Positions 36,561 through 50,472 of a stretch of DNA of 64,000 bases are shown piece by piece (position 1 is the first letter of the stretch; every line of letters begins with the position of its first letter). A model generated the notes under the pieces. The model had not been told where the DNA came from. It did not search any database and saw only the letters and a list, made by a program, of their open reading frames with translations. Source of the DNA: Thuidium tamariscinum (taxonomy: Eukaryota > Streptophyta > Bryopsida > Hypnales > Thuidiaceae); NCBI GenBank assembly GCA_947034885.2, contig OX344754.2, positions 28,579,369 through 28,643,368 of the forward strand, written 5' to 3'. Position numbers and translations under genes: made by a program.

Positions 36561-37194
36561 TCGCTCAATTGCTACATACTTTCTTCATGTCCTCAGTGTA
36601 AATTCAAAAAAAATCTTCCAAAAATGAACATTTGGCTAAGAACCCTGACTTGTTTTGAGATCACTGATCAGCATAGAGAACCTGATTGATTGTTTTCCTC
36701 CTCTCAGATTGTTTCTCTCAATTCAATGGTCACCACTCTTTTCAAAAGTAAAAGAACATGCCAATTACCAAGCACATTTGCTATCTAGATGGCTTGGAGA
36801 AGCTACTTGTCAACTCATGTATTTTTCAAGATAGAGAAGTTGGAAAGAAGTCATTTGCAAGTAGAATGAAGACATCTTGTTGAGAAATGATTTTCCTATG
36901 TTTTTCCAAAGTTTGCAAAGACAAAACTGGTAAAGTATAGCTAGGTACGTGCTAAACTGCATACTAATATATATGTTGCCTCCCCAATTGCATTGTCATG
37001 ATGCTAAGGGGTTAGTTAGTAAGATTATAGTAATGGATAGGTGATCGACACAAATAGAAGGTTCATGGATGTTGGAATTGGGTGAATAACAACATTGGGT
37101 TGTTCTACCTTATTTCAAAAATTAAATGATTCCACAAGAATCGAAGCCCAATTGTAAGTTTATGAAATGTATAACTTAGTTAAAGTAAATTTAG

Positions 37195-37425
37195 TGATGA
37201 TAGTATGTGAACATGAAAATGTAAATATGTAAACCTTGAGCATCTATACATGTAGATATTTTACAACTATTGAAGGTACTCATAACATAAACACCTACGA
37301 TATAGGTATTTGTAATATAGTTGACTGCAATCATAGAAGGATTTTATAAAAAAGACACATGTATCATAGGTACATAGTCTTCTATATTGATGGGCTCACA
37401 TTTCGAAGCTCACATAGTAGCAACC
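37195..37425. mobile_element. Family F element
   Basis: The left end gatagtatgtgaacatg and the inverted right end ggttgctactatgtgagc are imperfect inverted matches. The interior has the family's palindromic motifs, such as cacctacgatataggta. No protein is encoded. Confidence 0.6.
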
Positions 37426-38437
37426 CTCAACCCAAATTACACCCTCATCCAATATTAGAAATTGTAATAAAATATAATGAATGTGCAAATGGGATTCATA
37501 GAGGCCAAATTGGGCTTTAAAATGACAATAAATGGAGCCTTGAGGTTAATGCATATGATAAAGGAGTCAAAGTCTATTTACAATACAAAAACATCCAATT
37601 ACAAAATTTTGAAATGTGACCTTCCAATATTTAGTTATTAGTAGATAAATTTTTTGTTACTTAATATCTAAAAGACCACAATATATTTTCAATAAAAATT
37701 GTTGAAATTGACACTCTTTGGGGCATCAAGAAATAATGAAAAAAAATTGAAATTACAAAATTCAAAATTCAACTATACAAATTTGTATTAGGCTTCTATG
37801 GAAACGTGTGGAAAAAATTTCATAAAATTTCATTGTATGGATTGAAAGGTCATAACATTTGAAATTAGGAGAAAATCTTTTTTTTCCAACCTCACTTAAC
37901 AAGGCTAACGAACTTGAACTTCTACAAAAGGAAGATGTTTGTACTACACTTCGGTTTTTAGACATTTGCATCTTGTGTCATGTACAATATATACTTGCCA
38001 AATTTCAGAGAATTTTTTTGCATGTGGTGCCCAAAGGTGCCCAAGCTATCCACAAAAGTCAGGGTAATATAACTTTTGATTTAAACATTGGATCAAAATA
38101 AAAACCAAAAAACTAGATTTATTGTACGGGGGTACATATTCAAACATTGTATTTGAACTTTATGAGTATTTAATGTGATTATATGAGAGTAATGTAGATT
38201 ATACTTGATTAAAAATGTCAATTATTCTTTTAACCCCTAAAGGACGAAGTTGCATTTTTTTGCAATATAGCGATTTTAGGTAGCTTGCTACAAGTGGAGA
38301 TTTAATTTTTTCCTTTGAAATTTTTACACACTATGTGCGCAAAGAGTAGCTTTAAGTCCTAATAATTCTCATAACCTCTAACTATATGGTTAAAAATTTA
38401 TTGCAGATATGTGATTTTCATCGGTCAACAAGTCACG

Positions 38438-38644
38438 GTTGCTAGTATATGAGCATAGAAAAGTGAGCTTATGAGCCTCAAAGATGATACACCTATAGTA
38501 TAGGTGCTTATACTATAGAACCATTTTATGATAAGAGTATATTTATTCTTTGAGTACCTATATTATAGGTATTTTTACTATAAACACCTTCAAAGGTAGT
38601 GGTATATCCACTTAAAGCTTGCATACTTGCACACTAGCATTGTT
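38438..38644. mobile_element. Family F element
   Basis: The left end ggttgctagtatatgagc and the inverted right end caatgctagtgtgcaagt match imperfectly. The perfect palindrome-like motif cacctatagtataggtg lies at about 38491. About 1 kb separates it from the previous copy. No protein is encoded. Confidence 0.6.
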
Positions 38645-41195
38645 GATTAGCAAGTAATCCAAGCAAGTCAAAAAACTTCTTTGAAAAATCACCTTCCTAA
38701 GAAATAAAAGTTTGAAATTGTTTCTCTAGATTTATATAAACATGGGAAGCTTTGAATCATTCCATTTGAATTAATGATATGATAGTTATGAAGAGTCTTA
38801 GTTTGCAAGTAGGTATAGAGTTTGTGAAATGCTTTCCACATCTTCTCAAATGAGTTTACTACAAGATCCTATCATTACATGTGTCTAAAAATATTTCTTT
38901 TGTAAAAGTCAATACTTGTACTAAAAATGGCAATTTTAGAGTGATTTTTATAAAATCATAGTCACAAACTTCTAGAAATTAAACTAAGAAAACTAAGCTT
39001 GACAAAATATCTTCCTAATTCATATTATTATTACTATTTTAAAATCCAAAATTGAAAGAATTATTGTAATTGTAAGCTCTATGAATTAAAATCTAGGTAT
39101 GATCCATTTTTCATTTATATATATATTTTTTAGAAAGTATTTTTAATTCAAAAAAAAATTAGTTTTTCATTCTAAGCTTCATTTATGGAAAAATTTATAT
39201 ATATATAATAATCAATATAATTCTATTCTTACTTTTAACTTTGAAAAATCACAAAAAGTTATTCTTTCAACCAAATTTTTTGAGAAAAAATACAAAATAG
39301 GAATACATTATTTCAGTACTAAAAAAAATCAAATTTTGCATATAAATTAGATGAAAAGATAATTTGGGTATAATAGTGACAATTTTGACTTTAAGGTATT
39401 TGTTCTGATTGTTATGAGTGTAAGATTTTATTATTTTAAATTCATAAATTTTTTAATTGAGTGGAAAATTCATGTAATTTGGATTCTTTTTTCTATTCTT
39501 GATTATTTACTTTCATTTTTTGCAACGCACAAAAATGAAAATAATTATAATTCTTACAAAACAATTGAAATTTCCCACAATTATGTATAATTTGTAGTTT
39601 TAAGCAATAAAAATATAGGATTTATATATGAACATAGTCTAATAGGCTACATTAAACTCAAAGATGATGTCTATACAATTGACAATAGATTTTGTCCTTA
39701 TCCCTAAAGGCTTTTGACTAAGTTTTTACTAAAAATGCTTCAAAACTACCATTTCTATTATTATTATTATTATTTTAAATTTAAACACATGTAACCATGG
39801 GAACTTTGGTTATATTAGTGTTTGAACCAACAAATATATTTTCTTAACCCTACCAAAAGTTGGACAATAGTACTTCAAAACTATCATTTGTAGTACAAGT
39901 ATAAAATTTAAAAAAAAATTAGACACATATAACCATAGGGATTTTAGTTATATTAGAGGTGAAGTAATAAATATTCTTCTTTTAATCCTACAAAAAATCA
40001 GGCAGTGGTACTTTAAAAAGTCGCAGTTGTATGAAAAAATGTCTAAAATAGTGGTTATTCTTTGGAATTATTCTTCAAAGTAAGTTGGCTAAATAATTGA
40101 AGATTTTTCATTCATTTGGAATTATACAATAAATAGTAAAAAAATAATAAGTAGAAAGAAGTAGAGAATGATTCAAAATACTAAATTATTGACAATTTAT
40201 TTACAGAATTGAAAAATGCCAATCCCAATGGTTGTAATGTTGTATGGAGTAATAAACAAGCTACACTTAGTGTTTTATTTTTTCCAGAAACATTAAAAAT
40301 TGGTTGCTTTCTTAAAAAAAAATTCAAACTTTTTGTAGAATAAAGATTCTATAACTAATCACAAACTAGCTTAAACTAAAAGTCCTCATAACTTTTGACT
40401 AGTTGATCAAAACAAATAATTTTTGTAGAAGTTTTTTTTTCCACCTAGATTGTCTGCCAAGGAATGAAAATTACATATCATACAATAACTTTTAACTATG
40501 TAGTCAAAAGTTTGGAAAATTATTGTGCCTTAAAGGTACTCCTTGGGAGACTATTGTGTGAAAATGTCAAAGAAAATGAAAACTCCATTCGTAGAGAGTT
40601 GCTCAAAATTGCTATGTTGCGAATAAATGTAGTTTAGTGCTTTAGAGGTTAAATCAAATACCAAAAGTAGTCATGTAGAATGTTAAAATCAAAATTGACC
40701 AAGGTCCATCTACATTTTGGATGTGTGGATCTTTAAGGGTTAAAGATTTTAGATGAAATCAAGGATACAGACTATCATTAATATTTACAAAGAATCTCTA
40801 AGATTAAATCATAGTAGTTTTGACATCTATTTAAAATATATTTAAAAATATATATTAAATTGAATTAAATTACTCAAAGATAATCATATGGAATCATTTG
40901 ATTAATTTCATCCTCTGATCTTGAAGACTAAAGATGTTGATCTGAAGAAGTTTGTATAAACATTCATGTAATCTCTAAGAGAGCTAGTATGCAATGTGTG
41001 GATTATGAATGTATTTAAGAGTTTATTCTTAGAGATACAAGAAGAAGATGAAGTGCATTCAAATATGTTGAAAATGCAATTTTTTTTTGTCAATGATGCA
41101 ACTAGTTTGATCACTTGGTGCTTCACAACAATTCAAATTTCTCTATGTACCTACAAGGATTTGAAGTTGTTAATAATAGATGTATCTATAACATA
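38645..41195. other. AT-rich intergenic DNA, no feature seen
   Basis: Very AT-rich, with a short (tta)n tract at about 39758-39772. No gene or terminal repeat was recognised. Confidence 0.5.
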
Positions 41196-41199
41196 CAAA

Positions 41200-41345
41200 T
41201 ATATATTTGGAAGGTATGATATAATATGGAATGAGTATATAATATAGGTCCATATAATATGGACACCTACAACTATATAAGGTGCTTATAATATAAACTC
41301 ATAGACTTATAGGTTCATAGATTCTATATTCAGTTATAAGCAATT
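41200..41345. repeat. Partial family F-like sequence
   Basis: Interior-type motifs of family F (tataatatagg, ggacacctacaa, ggtgcttataatataaac) occur here without convincing terminal repeats. It is a probable relic. Confidence 0.35.
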
Positions 41346-41749
41346 CTTAGGGCTTTATGATTATTGTGTATGGTTTATAATGGATTCATGCAAGGTGGAG
41401 AAGAAAAGAAAATGTCATTGATGAAGATTCAATGTCTACATTTTCTTCACCCCTTAATCTATTTTGCCAAAAAAACTCAAAATTTATGTCTACTTCCATT
41501 ACATAGACATTGACAAACCATCCTTGCAATCATGATTTGCCTAGACCACTACAACTTTTTTTTATCATTACTTTGCTTTTAAAATGTTTGTTCAATGTCT
41601 AGATTCAAATATTTTTATGTCTATTCAAAGTGCTTTTGGATGCACTTTATATGATACAACTTTCAAGTTCTAATAATATACAAGTCAAAAGTTTGAAAAG
41701 ACCAATATACCGATTGGATTGATAATGCTTTTAGAGCATTTCCATCAAG

Positions 41750-41900
41750 CCTTGCCAATGACCTCGGAAATCCTACTCCAAGCTTGCCATGCTTGTCTAG
41801 GGCCAAACAACTCCACACTAGCATCCCTTTACCATACATGATGTGTTGTTTCTTCTGTCATTCCTATGTGCGTTCAACAACAAAAGGAGCTTTATAGTGG
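41750..41900 (-). pseudogene. Possible LINE C-terminal fragment
   Basis: The minus strand reads C-C, stop, T-H-I-G-M-T-E-E-T-T-H-H-V-W, then F-G-P-R-Q-A-W-Q-A-W. This resembles the Cys...E-T-x-x-H-L-F/W pattern at the C-terminus of plant LINE polyproteins. No reverse transcriptase was recognised upstream, so the fragment would be a small trace. The call rests on a short motif. Confidence 0.4.
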
Positions 41901-44128
41901 GTAATTTACACTCAAGATAATTTGGTTAACTTTGACTATGACTTCAATGACATACATGGTGGCTAGTAAGGTAAACCAGCTTACGACAATCCAACCAACC
42001 AATAAAGGCTCCTAGTTAACTACTCATTAGAAATTTCTATTTACCCATGATAAACTTTTTCTAAAAATTGGGATTAGGACTACATTAGATTGATTTGTGG
42101 CCATATTCACTATCTAGGGAGATGCTCTTGGAATTATTAATAATTGTCATAGGACACTTGCACCTTTCTAGTGTAAACTTGTCATAAAGCAATATTTCTT
42201 TATCCTTTCATGTCATGGCGATGTTAGAAATCATGTAGTCATGTTAGAAAATGTTGTGATTGCTTTGTGTAATACAATGACTATTACAAAAATACTTTTT
42301 TGTTGATTTGGGGTTGTCTATACATTCTTTTGGGCCAATTAGGTAGTACACTTCAATAATTCATATTTTTTTAGAAAAATAAAATTTTAGTTGTTGTCAT
42401 CATTCCTAAAATTTGTCTTTGTACAAAAAAAATTTGATTTTTTTGGGAATTGCAACAAGATAGACCACTCATTCTATCTATTATAGACATGTTTATCTAG
42501 AGGGAAATAAAAAAAGGGGGAAGAACTTTAGTGAGAACTTTTAGCGGTGGTTGGTGTAGAGCATTGAGTCTTTAGTGCACCACAACATCTCATGAGATAG
42601 AAGGTGCCTTGCCACTTCTTGATGTTGAGGTCAAATGGAGTGCAATTAATGACAATACTCTTAAGCCTTAAAGCCCTAAGGCCTTTTGGGGATTTAAAAC
42701 ATCATTGCTTTTGAAGTGTTATAGGTCTAAATGTCATTAAGGTATGGAACTCTCAATTGTACAATCTTGTAGTGTATATATTGTAGATGACATTAATCAA
42801 ATTTGGAGTCATTTGGCCCCACAAATTGAGGGATTATAATGTTTTATTGTTGAAAAAGGATACTTAATTTTTCCTCATTTCACATTTAGAGGTTAAGTAT
42901 GATTTCTAAACCTATTCAAATTCCAACACTTTTAGCTTTAAAGTGATTCAAAATCAACATACAAATACATTGGTGATAGAGGACATCATTCAATTTACTC
43001 ATTGTGTCTGCAAAATGGCTTTAAAATGTCAAAAAAAAGTTGCAAAAAACATATCTAGGGCTAAACCTCCTCCTCCTAAAATGCTTTGAAGTCACTTATA
43101 AGTTCATGGACTGATATGAAATTTTAGCAACACAAACAAGACTAATATGCACAATTTTTTCAACTTTTTTTTAATTAGGAACAGATAGTGTATCAGAAGA
43201 AGAAACAAGTTGCCGTAGTTCACTATAGCCAAAAAATAAGTGTTGAACTTTAAATTGCTACAAAACATTCAAAACAACTTGGATTGCCATAAAATTTTAA
43301 CAACAGTAATCCAACTTCTAGAGAAACATAAACCAACAAATTTTATTGAAAATAAGCATTGGATGAAGAAGATATATACCCCTAAAATTACACCCCTCAA
43401 TTGCAATTGGTGGATTCAATTTGAATATGTGAATCATTAGGGGAGATTGAGGCCAAAAAAATATTGCGAGTTCCCACACTGCAGGGAATAAGGAAACTGT
43501 GCAGTGGCAAGAATGTGTCATGGTTGAAACTTGGCCATGTCATTTTTTGGGCCTTTTTTCATATTTCAAGACCCAATTAAATTTTTTTTTTGGAAATTAT
43601 TGCCTGACAACAACTCGATGGTTATTATCTATTTCGGGAACAACAAGGAGAATAGGCCTGAAATGGCCCTCCCTTGCCTCAAGTCCCCCCAATGTTTGAT
43701 TGACTTTCAAAAAATTTGTGCATCTTAAATTGAACTAGAAATTTTATTACACAAATCAGAAGATAGAATGCAGATTTTTCAACAAGTTTTATTGAATTTG
43801 GACATGAGATGTAAAAGTTACAACACTTTGAATTAGACTTCTAGATTGTGAGGACACTTTTGGGCTCTTGGGGTATTTTAGGGGTAAAAGGTTAAATTAT
43901 CTATGTTCCAATCCTCACAGACTATTTTTTATTACAATTGTTGGCTACTATTTGTAAAGGCATTTCTTTGGGGCTTTAGCTTTTAAAGGATGTTGAGGAC
44001 CAAAAATGTTCAATGGATGACTTCATTGTTCAGTGTGCAGATGGGGAATGCATGCATTGGTCCATTAATTGTAACATTTTAATCCTAGGGTGTGTGTCCA
44101 AATTCATGGGTTAGTAAATTATAATATA
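41901..44128. other. AT-rich intergenic DNA, no feature seen
   Basis: No supported gene, repeat end or RNA gene was recognised. Confidence 0.5.
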
Positions 44129-44765
44129 AGAAGAGGTTCAAAAACCGCTTAGACTTTTCAAACCACCCTACTTAAGTCTTTGAAATTGTGTAGAAGGAAA
44201 GTACAAGTTTTTAGAAAAGACCCAAAACAAATGTTTATGTATGGTTATGCAATACTTGTCACGTGGAAATGCTCTATGTCATGGATGCTTCTTGGTAATA
44301 ATATGAATTTGATTTAGATCAAGTAAGATTTAGGAACCTGTCAAACTACAAACTAAACATTCAACTCTTATTTTTTTGTAAATACTATGAGCTATGACGC
44401 ATGCATATGAATTGCTTTCACATGTGTATAGCTCCATCTTTGTAATGAAGTGCATGGTTTTAAGACTAACATTAGAGCATTCCAAGAGTAATGTTGTTGC
44501 ACATTGGAACTCACTAACACTATTTATAGTGCCCACTTGTGCAATTACACTACATGTCTACAAGCAATTCTAGTGACCTATATTGTTGTGGCTTCCAAAA
44601 GAACGTACATAATTCATACAAAACCAAAATATCATTATAAAAATTGCCTTTTTGTTTCATTTGAATTCTTTTTTTTTTAGAATTTTGCAAAAAATTAATA
44701 ACTACCACACCCTTCCCTACATGGGTGTATTTAGTTTTAGATGGTCTATTATTGAGCCTCCTCCT
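44129..44765 (+). mobile_element. Long family A relative, first of two in tandem
   Basis: The left end agaagaggttcaaaaaccgc corresponds to the family A start and follows TA. The right end, tagatggtctattattgagc then CTCCTCCT, corresponds to the family A terminus and is followed by TA. At about 637 bp it is nearly twice the length of family A. The interior is unlike the short copies, so the short family may be deletion derivatives of something like this. Confidence 0.6.
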
Positions 44766-44770
44766 TACTA

Positions 44771-45382
44771 TAGGAGAGGACTTGAAAATGGTGCAAGCTT
44801 TTCAAATTGTACAGTAGGGGGTTGTGAAATGGATACTAGATTGTAGAAAAATGGACTCTTGATTACATCAAACCATGATAAGAGTTGTTTTTTACTTCTT
44901 CAATGGATGGTTTAAGCTCCAAAATGGGCTCATTCCTAACTAAGTCGATAGGTGTCTACTAATTTTATTCAAAATAAGAATTGGTAGTCCAACTCTCTTC
45001 TTACAAATGTTAAATTTTTTGAAATAATGATTGATTCAAGCATTCATTTTAGATTTAGAAAGGGTCGCATTTTGAAACCATCTCGATTACTTTTTACATG
45101 TTAGTTTTTACAATGTTAGTTTTTGGACAAAGACATAATCTTTTCCAAGCCAAACATGTGTGGATTTCCAAAGCTTATGAGACACAAATAGGGACCTATG
45201 CCAGATTTCGTTTGAAAATTTATAAGTAGTTCATAAAAGGTCTGAAAATCATGAAATAACTTGTGTTACATTCCTTGTTTATTTCTCTTTCACTGAAAAT
45301 GAGTGAAAAATATTACCATCCAAAAAAATACATGAAAAAGGTGGACCAGCCCTTAAATGAGCGGTTTTTTAGCCTCTTACCT
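44771..45382 (+). mobile_element. Long family A relative, second of two in tandem
   Basis: It starts aggagaggacttgaaaat only a few bases after the preceding element. It ends with ccagcccttaaatgagcgg and then CCTCTTACCT followed by TA. The last 200 bases align well with family A (gggacctatgcc, aattt-ataa, aaa-catgaaa-aacttg, ttcactgaaaa). Its length is about 612 bp and it has no protein. Confidence 0.65.
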
Positions 45383-45965
45383 TAGGTAAGAACTAACATG
45401 CTCCTTTCTTATTAACATACAGTTGTTGGTCACCAATTCTGGAGACAGTTCAGTTCCTTTATATTGGACATGAAAGTTAACTTAAGTTAGCTGCTTCAGT
45501 AGTGGATAGATTAGGGTTGACTACCTTAACTTTTAAAGTAGAGGTGGGTTAAGTCACCTCCACATTTGGTAGGGAATTAAATAAGTGAAAGCGCTGCATG
45601 ACCTTATTAACTTAGTTGAGTGGTTCATTCAATAGCATTTGAATTGAATGTTTCCCATGAGCTTATGATTGGGATGGTTTTTTTCTGAATTTGGAGGTCC
45701 TCTAAGTTATGTCCATCACAGGCAGGATTTTTTTGGTTTTGACTTTACTGCAGCTACTCAAAATAGTGAAATTAGGTTACCCCCACATTTGACACCACAT
45801 ATCATAATATTTTCACTCTCTGTCCAAGAATGAACTACTTTTGAATTAGGAGTTGTTGAAATTGGGACTCATAAACCTCCATGTGTGCCAAATTGCCAAT
45901 GGAAGCATTTTTAGAAATGATTGTTGACTTTTAGACAGCTTGTAAAGTAACCTTCTTGATGTATT

Positions 45966-46029
45966 GGCAGTTACTGCCACTTTTTGGTACATTGTGTGAA
46001 CAATGTACCAAAAAGTGGCAATAACTACC
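45966..46029. repeat. Near-perfect 30-bp hairpin with a 4-base loop
   Basis: The arms 45966-45995 and 46000-46029 pair at 28 of 30 positions around the loop GTGA. The core ccactttttggtacattgt is exactly inverted. On the sequence alone it could be a tiny foldback element, a recombination product or a small-RNA precursor. It is not a bacterial-type terminator. Confidence 0.85.
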
Positions 46030-46249
46030 GATTCTAAAAAATTTAAAATTTTAATTTGGGTTTAGTACACTTGGCATGTTCTTATAGGCCAAAGAATTTA
46101 AAATTTAAAAATAAATTTTTTTTTGGATGCATGATCACTGTGCACCCAAAAAAAATTTAAAATTTAAATCTTTAAATCTTCATTTCCCTCCCCCCCCTCC
46201 TCTGGTAATTTTTCGAAACCAACTTATTGACAAACATTATGGGACAAAT

Positions 46250-46390
46250 GATCATGTATTGATATTCGTATTTGTATTCATATCTACATTTGTATCTATA
46301 TTGTATTTGTATTTGTATTGTATCTAGACCGTATCCATATCATTCATATAGTATAGTAGAATATCCATATTCGTATCCATATCTGCACGG
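46250..46390. repeat. Imperfect tattyr simple repeat
   Basis: Hexamer-like variants of tatttg, tatcta and tatcca repeat for about 140 bases. A (cacattgt)n run of about three units follows at 46556-46576. Confidence 0.7.
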
Positions 46391-46576
46391 TTCAAATTAA
46401 ATCTTATACAATCAATGGCTTAGGAATTTTTGAGAAATCAATAGTAATTACAAAGATAAGCTTCTTTTTTTAATTTTAAATCAATGGCTTGTAAATTTTT
46501 TGAGAGAGGAGGGGGTGGGCTAATTAATTGACCTAGGTGGTACATCAGTTTTCGTCACATTGTCACATTGTCACAT

Positions 46577-49500
46577 TATAAGGCCACCTAATTGTTATTG
46601 CAATTTAATTTCACTATTTTGTGACATATTGAGGATGATCCACCACTGCATAAGGTATATATATATAATGTTTTTCTTTTTTCATGGACCTAATTCCTCC
46701 TCATGTGTCTATTATATACATTCTAGAAAGTAATTGTGCAGCAATGGTACATGAGAGAAGAATTCTGAAAGAAATGGGAATGGGTATGTCTACCTTATAG
46801 CGTCTTGGAAATCCTACTTTAAGGCTAAAGTTCAATACATGAGTCAAGTTGTTGGAGCTGAAACAAGACATGGCATATGATATGAGCATCCCAATTTATA
46901 ATTTTTCATTTGCTCATTGTTTGGGGTATGGCATTTTTGTATTTAAAATCTACACATTTAAAAAGAAAAAAGATCCGCAATATTGGAGATTAAAAAAAGG
47001 TGGTTTGTTTGCAATTTATTTCAACTCTAGTTACTCTCTAAAAACTTTAATGGTATGACCAACAACAACCTCACTATTTTGGAAACATATTAGGAAGGTT
47101 AAAATGAATTCAAAACAACAACACTCCAATAACATTGTCAAGGGGTTAAGTCCCATGCACTTGAGTTACTCAACTACTAGTCTGGGTAAAAGAAAGCATA
47201 TGGCCAAGATTAGAAAAAACAAAACTCTCAAGTGTTATAAATGTCAAGGGAATTCTAAAAAAACAATGTGATGAACAAATATGATGGTCTCCACACTTTT
47301 ATCCCCTAACCACTCAATCGGATCTCTAAGATTGACAATTTTAAAAAAAAACATTATAAAAAAGTCCTATTTGGAAGAATATTTTGGAATTGAGATGCAA
47401 ATAAAAGGTGTAGACTTTAAATTTTAGATTCTATCCAAAGGATTAGATTCACTTATGCTATCACCAATACTTTTCTATAAATTTTGAAAGGAAGAATTCA
47501 AAATTCCTTCTAAATTCAAATACAAGAAATATATTTTCATTTTTTTTAATAAACTTTGTTGGAATGGATTTGAAATGACACTCTCTTGATATAGTGATTT
47601 TTTGGAATTTTGGTGATCTTTAATTCTATAGCCTCGTTTTTGCAATTCTAGATTTGAACTAGAGCCAATGCAATTTTGGCTTGGTCAACCACTTGACATA
47701 CTTCTACATTTATAATTTTAAGAAAATATATAGTCTAGTAATACCAAATCCAACCCTTAGATAGGACAATGACTTCATAGAGTATCTTTAAAAATTGGTG
47801 TGACTTTCATCCAAGTTGTAATGAAAAAGAAATCTCATTTTCAATCTGTACACTGACTAGAAATTGGATGCCAGAGTGCTTGAGGGTTAATTGCCTGGAA
47901 TTCAAACTAAGAAATACTACTATTATATAGAAGAACTTGGTTGGAATGATTTAATTTTTGTCATAAGGTAAAAATTAGATGTACTTACCTTATAAGAATA
48001 CATCCTAGCTCTAAAACATTTACTATAGTTATTCCCTTCAATTCTAGGCTTCTTGCTATAATATGGCAAGGAGCACATTATTTCAAAACATTTTGATTCT
48101 TAATTCAAAATGTAGAATTTCAAAACATTAGAGACTAAAAACATCTATATTCAACTCTTGAAAAAACATAGTTCATTTAACAATAATGTACATTAAAAAC
48201 ACCAAAAATGTCTTCAACTTCAATTGTCAATAAGATCCAAGAGAAATTGAGATATTGAATGATAGGATCTATACCCAACACACTCATTGACTTGATTTTA
48301 AATGTGATTTAGTAACCTCCACTATACTTATTAATTCCTAAAAGACTGAGGAGTCTACTATATATTTTTTTAGAACTTAGGATAGGATCTATTGACTTCA
48401 TAATTTGGAATATTTGGAATGGATGCTAGTCATCCTAATCTATGTGTGAAGCTTTGTTTTACATCATTCCAATAAATAAAGCAAAAGTTAGAAAAGATTT
48501 CTTGCCATTCAATATCAATAATCAAGTAGTTGAAAATTTATTCTAAAACATATTGATTAATTTTATCACTAGATTGCATCTTCTCATACCTACTCAATTT
48601 TGAACCATTCAATTTTGAATAATGAGGTGATAGTCATAATTTTTATTTTGCAAGTAGTTCAAGTAGAAAATACATATAAAATCATTTTCTAAAATTCAAC
48701 TTTGAAAATTTGTACATAAAAAAATAAAGGGTACCAATTGTTTATTAGAACTTTCTTACCATTGGAGTTAAAATTCATCAATTTCCTGCAAAAATTAGAG
48801 GTAGTTTAGTTTGTTCTTACATTCAGTACCACCATATGATTCATAATTATTTTAAAGATAAATATAAAAGTTTTTTGGTTAAATTTTGTAGAGTTTATTT
48901 TCATCCCATTTACCAATATGTTAACTAAAACTCAAAACTTATGGGACATGCATTTAAAAAATATATATATTGACGGAAAAAACTTTACTTTTGCAAAGGG
49001 TTATAGAAGCCTACATTTTGAAGTTTAGGCAATTGGTGGAGGTAATCAATCTACATTACAAAAAACAAGTGTTTACAATGATTGTAACTTAACAATGAAT
49101 GCAAAATAAGTATTTTGCATTGATTGTGGACAAAAAATGAATACTATAGTCATTGTGGACAAGTCATTTATGCCCTTGTTTTTTTGTAGCGCTAAAATTT
49201 TGGTGATATTTGAACAAATTAATTAGACGATCTCATGGTTGAATTTAGTAAAATAGAAAACAAATATAGACAAAGACTATAGCTTTGCTTAGATTACAAG
49301 ACTGTTGAAGTAGTTTTAACTTCTAAACATGATATAACTATAGGGATTAACCTTCTAACAGGGTTCACATCATACTAACAATGAAATACTAAATAGTATT
49401 TGTAATAGTAGATACAAACTTGAACTTTATTGAAATGTCAATATGAAGACTAATTATCAACTAAATGTCTACCACTAAAACTAAATTAGGACTAAGACAA

Positions 49501-49762
49501 TTCACCTTGCCAATTAATTCGATATCCAACATATACACTAATTGTTGACTACGTGAAAATCAAAGTGAGTTACATAATAGGATAAATAACAAATATCTCT
49601 ATATATATCCTAACACTACACTTCATTATTAGTATAGTTTACCTATGTCCCTTTTTATTGAATTATTTTAAATAACTAAAGTGCAAACCATAATAAAATT
49701 GTACTAATTTCGACCATTGTTTTTTCCTTTGGAGTATCACTAATTTCTCACACTATAAATTA
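46577..49762. other. AT-rich intergenic DNA, no feature seen
   Basis: No gene or element ends were recognised. A short (ta)n tract lies at about 46656-46667. Confidence 0.5.
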
Positions 49763-50087
49763 AGGTAGGAAGTTTGAAAACCACTCAGGCTCCAAAACTG
49801 CTTACGTTTTCAAATGTACATTGTTTGTACAAGATGTTTTTTTAATCTTTATAGGAATGTAAAAACTATGTACATTTGAAGGTGTGGACAGTTTTAGAGC
49901 CCTATGCCATATTGACTTAAAAAAATTCATAACTAATTCCACATAGCTCAAAAAAATATGGATCGACTTGGGTTAGATGCCTATTTCACTTATTTTTCCA
50001 AAAAAATTCACTAAAATATATTTCAAGATGCTTCACCTCCCCCAAATTCAGTTCCAGCCTTGAGATGGTCAGTTTATGGACCTTGGT
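49763..50087 (+). mobile_element. Family A TIR element, copy 4, right end damaged
   Basis: It starts AGGTAGGA after TA and follows the family through ccaaaact-gct, gtttgtacaagatg, gttttagagccctatgcc and ccagccttgagatggt. At the right end the expected CCTACCTTA is replaced by a sequence reading ttggtagg, so the terminus is mutated or lost. Confidence 0.75.
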
Positions 50088-50472
50088 AGGATCTGTCATC
50101 ACTGGAGCACAAAGGCCACGTGTTCTCCCAATTCCACACCACCACATGAACATGAACTTCCTCAAATTTTCAACTGAAGTCCTCCAAATTTTGAACAGAT
50201 GTCATTTTGCTGCCACTCAACTCCAGTAGCAAATTATAGCCAAGTAATTCAAACAAGCTTTAAGTAAGTTAAGTTTTGTTGGACACAACCTCTTTAACTT
50301 GTGGATGGCAAAATGGCATTTGGCAGAAGCCAAGGCAAACACTTGCACTTGCCAAGGGAGTCCAGCTCCAAATGTTGGTGTTAACTTAATTTAGCATCGT
50401 TGTATGTAGAATTCAGATAACTAAACTTATAATCACTGTTCTTTTAAAATAAAAAAATCCTCTGTATCATTA

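Noticed and set aside
45966-46029. Rho-independent terminator
   Set aside because: The sequence is eukaryotic nuclear DNA and no gene ends here, so a bacterial terminator makes no sense.
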